NCBI GenBank assembly: GCA_039096225.1
Contig: JBBPEB010000006.1
Location: forward strand, 986,501-1,050,500
Direction of reading: 5' to 3'
Length of the DNA: 64,000 bases
Source of the DNA: Blastocystis sp. Blastoise
Taxonomy: Eukaryota > Sar > Bigyra > Opalinata > Blastocystidae
A program made the translations under genes and the position numbers. The notes beneath the pieces are model-generated. The model worked only from the letters and a program-made list of their open reading frames with translations. It did no database searches and was not told the DNA's origin. Positions 58,028 through 64,000 of this stretch are shown piece after piece; position 1 is the first letter of the stretch, and every line of letters begins with the position of its first letter.

Positions 58028-61000
58028 GTCATAATAGTCATACTTATTATCATTTTCATCAATTATTTGATATGAGCTTCCTATATATAAAAGAATTGTT
58101 TAATATTTTTCAAGATTCATATTTAAAAACAATATATTACTATTATTCATACTTATTGGAGAAAAAGCCAAAATGTCTCTTCTTGTAAAAATTAAATTAT
58201 TTAATTCATCGTTATTGTCTAGAAGTATATCTATATATTATTATTTATAATTCATAATTATATCAAACATATAATATATATTTATATTAAAAAAAACTGT
58301 TATAAAAACAAAAAAATATAATTAAAGTTGTAATTACTTGATAGATTTTGATTATTCTCATCATTAGTTAATTGATCACTAATATCATGATTATTTATTA
58401 TGTAATCATCGTTTTGTTCACTTAGTAAATTTATGCTGTTAGCAACATTTTCTTCGTTTATATTATTATTATCCAATTCTATTAAGTTATTTACACTATG
58501 AGGTACTATTATTATCCTATTTTCAACGTCATTCATTTCTATCATATTTTCATCATTAATAGTTACTTCAGAATGATCATTAACATTAGATGTCGTTATG
58601 TCATTTAAGTTCCTAGAGATACTATTATTCATATCAATAATATCCATGTTATTATATAAAGCAAGTGCTTCGTCATTGATTATTGATTCAGATGATGATT
58701 TTTCTCTATTTTCAATTATATTATTGTTTGTGATATTTATATCTTCCAAATGTACTGTCAAATTTAAGTCATTGGAATCAATAATGTTGTTATAAGTTGG
58801 AAAAGTATTATTTTGTGAGTTGTTACTATTAATAGTTTCTTTATCCTGATTTAAATCTTCAACATTTTTTTCATCATGAAAGTCATCATCAATTAAATCG
58901 TGTATACCATTATTAATTTGGAACTCAAAGTTATCAGTAACATTTTTGTTAAATTCAGTGTCATCATTGTTTTCGATTACCGATTGATAATCAGAACAAA
59001 TACATTCATTGTCATCTGTTTTATTGAGATTAGATACTATAAAATATTTTTTATCATTTCTATTATTATTATATTCATTTGAATCTCTATTAGTTAAGCT
59101 AGGTTCATAATGTGTTAAACTTCTTTGCAATATCTCTTTATTACTCATTAAATCAGGGAACAACTGTGTCGATAAAACATGTTTTTCAGTATCATTAATT
59201 GATATTTTTTTGTTTTTATTTTTTTCACCTATATATATTATTGAATAGTCTAAAAATATTGTTAAATGAAAGAAAAATCCTAATAAAAGAAAAAAAAAGT
59301 AAAACATGTTAAAAACTGACTATGGAAATTATTATATAAACATTTCTTATGTTGTAATATATTTTTAATGTTTTAAAAACTAAAATTTTATTCATTAATT
59401 TAAAAAACAATCATTTAATTTGAAAACATTCAAAAAAAAAAAGGTTAATAAAAATAAATATAGAAAATAATTAATTAACAATTAAATAAATAAAATTATA
59501 ATATGAAATATATATTTAATTAGTACATACTATCAGAGTCACTATTCTCCAAAAATGTTTTCAAAAGTTTTGCTTTCATATCATTTCTTGCTGTTCTTTT
59601 TATTGTTTTATTATCTAAAAAAAAAGAATATTAAGAAATATAATAAAAATATTAAATTATATCAAAATAATATATATATATATATACTATCGATCTTTGA
59701 TTCCAAAGTGGAATCATCATTTGATCTAAAACTGAATAAAGAGCTTTGATTTCTAAGTATTATTTCATTTGTGACATTCCCATGATTATTCTCATTAAGA
59801 GAATCTAAAGAAATATATAATCATAAAAATAATCATTAAAATCATCATTAAAATAATCATTCAAATAGTCATAATCATAATAATCATGGAAATAATAATG
59901 AAAAAAGTCATAAAAATAATCATTAAAATAGTCATAAAAATATCCATAAGAATAGTCATAAAAATAATTATAATAGTCATAATAGTCATAATAGTCATAG
60001 AAATAATAATAATAAACCAACATATTCATGAAACATTATATATATATTACTATATGAAATTAATATAATTACTTACCTGAATTTGTAAAGCCAAAAACCT
60101 TCGATAAAACTTCTAGAGTTTGTGGAATTAAATCATTAAGTATTTCTTTAGCTAGAATAATAAAAAATGATAACAATAATAATGAATACATAATATACAT
60201 ATTTATATATATATACAATAATGCATCCCACTAACGCTCAGCATAGTACTTCTATCGAATTCTATTCTATTTGTTGCATTTTTATAGCCTATAAAAAATA
60301 AATAATTCATATAAAAAATATATATATATACCTTTGTTAGATATACTAACACCATATTTTGAGAAATTCTTCGTATTCAGATTAGTATTACAATTTTGGT
60401 TTGATATATTTCCATATTTGTGTTTCTTTGCTTTTTTATGTTTCTTATTTTTCTTTTCCGCCGATCCATCTTTCGCTGAATTTTCATTAAGTTTATTATC
60501 AGAAGCAGAAGTAATATTAGAAGAATTATATATATCTTTTGAATTATTAGTAGTAGTATTAGTTACATCAATAGCTTCTTTCCTTTCTTTTTGTTTAAAA
60601 GAGACATAATCTGATAAACTTAATATCTTTTTAAATTCAATTGGATTATCATTTTTATCGTCATTATTTATACCTATAATTCATATAAAAAAAATAAAAA
60701 AATAATTTCAATATAAAATTTACAATATAGAAAATATATATATATATATATATATATTCATACCTATTTGTTTAGATGATTCAAGAGGAGGAGCAGAAGA
60801 AAAACTGTGAAGAACTGGATATTCATCTATATATTTATAAGAAAAGTAATAAAAATTATTATCAAATATAAAAATTACCACAGTCTGATTGATCTATATC
60901 TATAAATTTAGAATGAACTATAGATATTATCTTATATATATATATTTAAATAATATACCTAAATAATCTTTATCACTATTTATTTTTTCTTTATTCCTTT

Positions 61001-61394
61001 CATTTGAATCAATACCGCTAGGAGTTTTATCTTCTTTATATCTATTATTATAACTTTTATCATGAATACCTATAAATGTATAAAGAAAAAAGAAATAATA
61101 TATTCATTAGTATTAATATAATATAAATATAAATGTTTCATGATGATTATTTTTATTTGAATATACTAATAATTGTACATATTTTGATAAATAAAAATAT
61201 AATAATAATATAGAAAAATTGTAATAATACTATTTAAGAAATAAAGAATAATTATTACAAAATAATTATCACATAAACATAAATATATAATAATAGTAGA
61301 AATAAATAAAAATGTATACGTTGAGATGAATTTAATATTTGAGAAGAAACCATATTCGTATTACTTTTTTGTATATCTAAAATGAATTGTTTTT

Positions 61395-61442
<48 letters not shown>

Positions 61443-62557
61443 TATTCAATGATGAAATGTTATTGGTTTTAGGTGCTTCTACAATGCTGTTTTTATTTTT
61501 AATACCTATATATTACAGTAATAGATATATCAGTATTAGAATATAAAATAAATAATTAATATAAGATATAATAAAAAAAAATAATAAATGAATAATAATA
61601 TAGTTATATATTGAGTTAAATATTTAATGTAATCATTTTTATATTAATAGATATTTGCTTATAATGTATCGAGAAATAATACTAATAAAGAAATAAATTA
61701 TAATAATAGAATATTATGATAGGAACAATAGTAGATATAATGAAAATAAATAACAATAGAATACTTTAGTAACAATAATAGAAATAATAATATGAGAATT
61801 AATAAACATATATTCTATTGTACATACTACTGGGAGTATTTGAAGGTTTATTATTGCCAAGTAACTCCTTATTTTCCTGAATATTTTTATCACCTATACA
61901 AAAATAAGTATTATAAAAAATAAGTAATAATTATATACTAACTGTACTATTGGTACATTTCTTGTTATTTAATAAATCATTGTTATTTGATTTTGATTTA
62001 ATACCTATGGAGAGTAATTAATTTATTAATAATAAATGTTATACCAATATCTTTTGAAGGCTTATTCAAATCCGAAATCTTTTTACTTACAGAATTATTT
62101 TTATTACCTAAATAATAATAAGAGTAGCGAGATTTGAAATTATACTTATATTATAATAGCGGATAATTAATGAAATAGTAAGAATTTCTAAAAGAAAGTA
62201 ATCACAGTAAATTATATATACATTCTCGCACAGGTGAAAGATCAGGAAGTGATATAGGTTTATAATGTTTCACTATATATAAACATATAAATATATATAA
62301 ATATATATATGATACTTTTTGATAATGGTAATGGAAGAATAAGTGACGATTCATCAATAGATTCTTTTGAAGAAGATAATAATTTATTTTGGTCTGCTTT
62401 TTTTTCTAAATATATATATATATATATACAGTATTCATTTAATATAATATTTAAAAAATTATGATTATATTATTATTATATATAGTTTAGATATATTTAT
62501 GATTAATAATGGTAAATACTTTCTATTCCCACGTTTTCTACTTTATTTGTTGCTATA

Positions 62558-62633
<76 letters not shown>

Positions 62634-63428
62634 CCATCTTTATTTGTAGCCATTAAATCATCTGTTGTCTTACTTATTTGTTCTAAGTAATAAGTATAAG
62701 AATAGTAATTATATATATAAAGTAATAACAAAGATAATAATAAAATAAAATATTGAAAATATATATATATATATAAATAAAATAAAAATAATATATAAAA
62801 CATTGTTATTATCTTTATATGAATAATAATGTTAATTATAATTGACAATAATGAATGCAATATTAATAATTATTATGATATATATATACTCTCTATAACA
62901 TGACTGTTTTCTTGAGTTGACGATTGACTTATAGATAGAATCATTGAATCCATTACTATATAATATAAAAAATAAAAATATTTAAAACATTCGTGTTGTT
63001 AAAAAAATTATAATAAAGAAATAAAATATATATACCTGATGCAATTGTTGCAATATTGCTATTGTTACGTTTAGCTTCACTCCCAGTTGGATTTTGAGCT
63101 GCATTGTCTTGAGACTCTAAATCTTCTGACTTCTTATTGTCCCTCTGTTTATCAATATTAACTGATTCTGCTGATTCTAAAGATACATTATATATTTAGA
63201 ATAATGGAGTATAAGAATATACCTTCAGTTGTTGTTGAAACCTGAGATACATCTATTTCTTGCTGAGCTATATACATGTAAAGATAAAACATGAATATAT
63301 TGATATATATAATAAAATATGTGACAGAATGGTAAGATATATAAGAAAAACATACAGCTTTGAGATCTGCGTTGTTGCATATCTTCTTTGTGTTGCTTTT
63401 TCTTTGAATACTCTTTGCCAAATGTCAT
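53204..63428 (-). CDS. Helitron Rep-helicase with long multi-exon disordered N-terminus
   Basis: The main exon, 53204-58080 (TAA), encodes a complete Helitron protein: Cys finger FKCSCCNALHF, Helitron-like N domain, Rep HUH in FQKRGLPHAHILL, Rep Tyr motif YLYKYTTKGHD, and a Pif1-type helicase with GPGGTGKT, IIWDEAPMASIYALEVL, VLGGDFRQCLPVV and KSQGQTFKNVG with YVAFSRVR. There is no ATG at the exon start; the frame is open to its acceptor at 58080 and continues into 58153-58230, 58338-59228, 59531-59614, 59688-59804, ...60332-60673..., 63036-63176, 63223-63267 and 63356-63428 (ATG, MTFGKEYSKKKQHKEDMQQR). Nearly all these introns are phase 1. The N-terminal part is Asn/Ser/Asp/Lys-rich with a basic patch KKNKKHKKAKKHKYG and no recognised fold. 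The exon chain was not followed base by base in every step; about 20 exons and roughly 2400 residues are expected. Rolling-circle transposition activity is inferred from intact motifs. Confidence 0.72.
59805..60075. repeat. Intronic degenerate minisatellite
   Basis: About 200 bp of AAT(C/A)ATTAAAAT and ATAGTCATAAAAAT-type units in an intron of the Helitron-linked gene. It generates a spurious Tyr/Asp/Phe frame on one strand and an Ile/Lys frame on the other. Confidence 0.65.
62560..62631. repeat. (AT)n microsatellite intron
   Basis: About 35 uninterrupted AT units within an intron of the Helitron-linked gene. Similar pure (AT)n runs occur at ~392-470, ~3979-4014, ~24825-24860 and ~61400-61440. 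Confidence 0.9.
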
Positions 63429-64000
63429 GATAGCTTATTAATATATATGTTTTTCTTTGACAGAAGATATTATTTATAAGATAATAGTTCTTATATTCTT
63501 GTTAATAATAAATAATAGAGTGAAAAAATCTTTTTCCCCATGTTTTTGTTTTAGTAGATGACCTTCAAAAAACAAACTTTCAGCTGGAAGATCAGTTTTA
63601 AAATGTCTTTTCTTAAATAAATATTTAAAAAGAATATATCCATTTTATAAATCTAACACTGGTTTGATTCATGAAGTCAACAGAAGCAAATATAAAGGCA
63701 TAGTAGTAGAAATTATGAACAAAATCCGCCAATTTGTTTGTATCATATCAAATAACTTTATAGCTTCAAATGGAAGCATGTAGTGTGTGTAAATCCTGAT
63801 TGTGGTGAAGTCTAAATTTAGTTATAATTACTAAAACCGTATTTAGCCAGATTTTGAAAAGTATTGCTTTTTTAAAGTATATATATTTAGAATAGCATTA
63901 TATTTACTCTTATTTTCTATTTGAATCGCTTTATCTATAGTAGATAAATAAAAACACGTAAATGAGTAAAGAATTGTCAGTATCATAAAATAAAAAGGAC
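63429..64000. other. Upstream flank of the Helitron-linked gene
   Basis: Last ~570 bp of the window, presumably the promoter side of the minus-strand gene starting at 63428. No further exon or open frame supported. Confidence 0.5.

Noticed and set aside
59805-60068. Tyr/Asp-repeat and Ile/Lys-repeat frames on opposite strands
   Set aside because: Both derive from an intronic minisatellite and have no splice-compatible neighbours.

Overview
The window is nuclear DNA from a very AT-rich, intron-dense eukaryote. Coding exons are short and separated by small introns. Most introns start GTATAT, end ATATATAG, and are filled with (AT)n or (AAT)n. Splicing these out in frame gives clean proteins with the standard genetic code (mostly TAA, some TGA stops). 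The gene set argues against true fungi: a base-exchange type phosphatidylserine synthase and a class I/II-like PI3-kinase are both present. BTB-TLDc and BTB-LRR-like proteins point to a free-living or symbiotic protist, such as an amoeboid or anaerobic lineage. I cannot name the taxon. All exon coordinates below are hand-spliced from GT-AG phase agreement and have no transcript support.

Layout. 1-4436 (+): 3' part of APC1 of the anaphase-promoting complex. 4930-5369 (+): U1A/U2B''-like spliceosomal RRM protein. Then, on the minus strand: an NZF zinc-finger/BRCT protein (5663-7986), a secreted PI-PLC X-domain protein with a C-terminal ShKT-like module (8457-10434), SRP9 (10785-11201) and a membrane-anchored glycosyltransferase-like gene with a homopolymer frameshift (11814-13563). 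A gene desert at 13.6-17.0 kb holds a 2.8-kb element with perfect 40-bp terminal inverted repeats. 17042-19932 (-) is a tRNA t6A dehydratase (TCD/TcdA type). 20308-21451 (+) is an unrecognised Cys-rich protein with a mitochondrial-like leader. TRIP4/ASC-1 (21619-22901, -) and phosphatidylserine synthase (23350-25648, -) follow.

The most unusual host gene is at 26262-33160 (-). It has 29 exons encoding a 1368-residue PI3-kinase whose N-terminus carries a cyclic-nucleotide-binding-like domain and a GAF-like domain where class I enzymes have adaptor- and Ras-binding domains. Next come a small type I membrane protein (34032-34818, -), an intronless BTB protein with two TLDc domains (36089-38398, +), and a many-exon BTB/LRR-like gene (39447-44036, -) containing a perfect 289-bp exon-bearing tandem duplication.

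The right third is rich in mobile DNA: a Tnp2/CACTA-like transposase (47176-50111, +), a degenerate ~488-bp tandem repeat (50.7-52.0 kb), two GC-rich hairpins (52.70 and 52.97 kb), and a Helitron Rep-helicase (-). The Helitron's reading frame continues upstream through about 20 exons, nearly all with phase-1 introns, that encode a disordered Asn/Ser/Lys-rich N-terminus reaching 63428.
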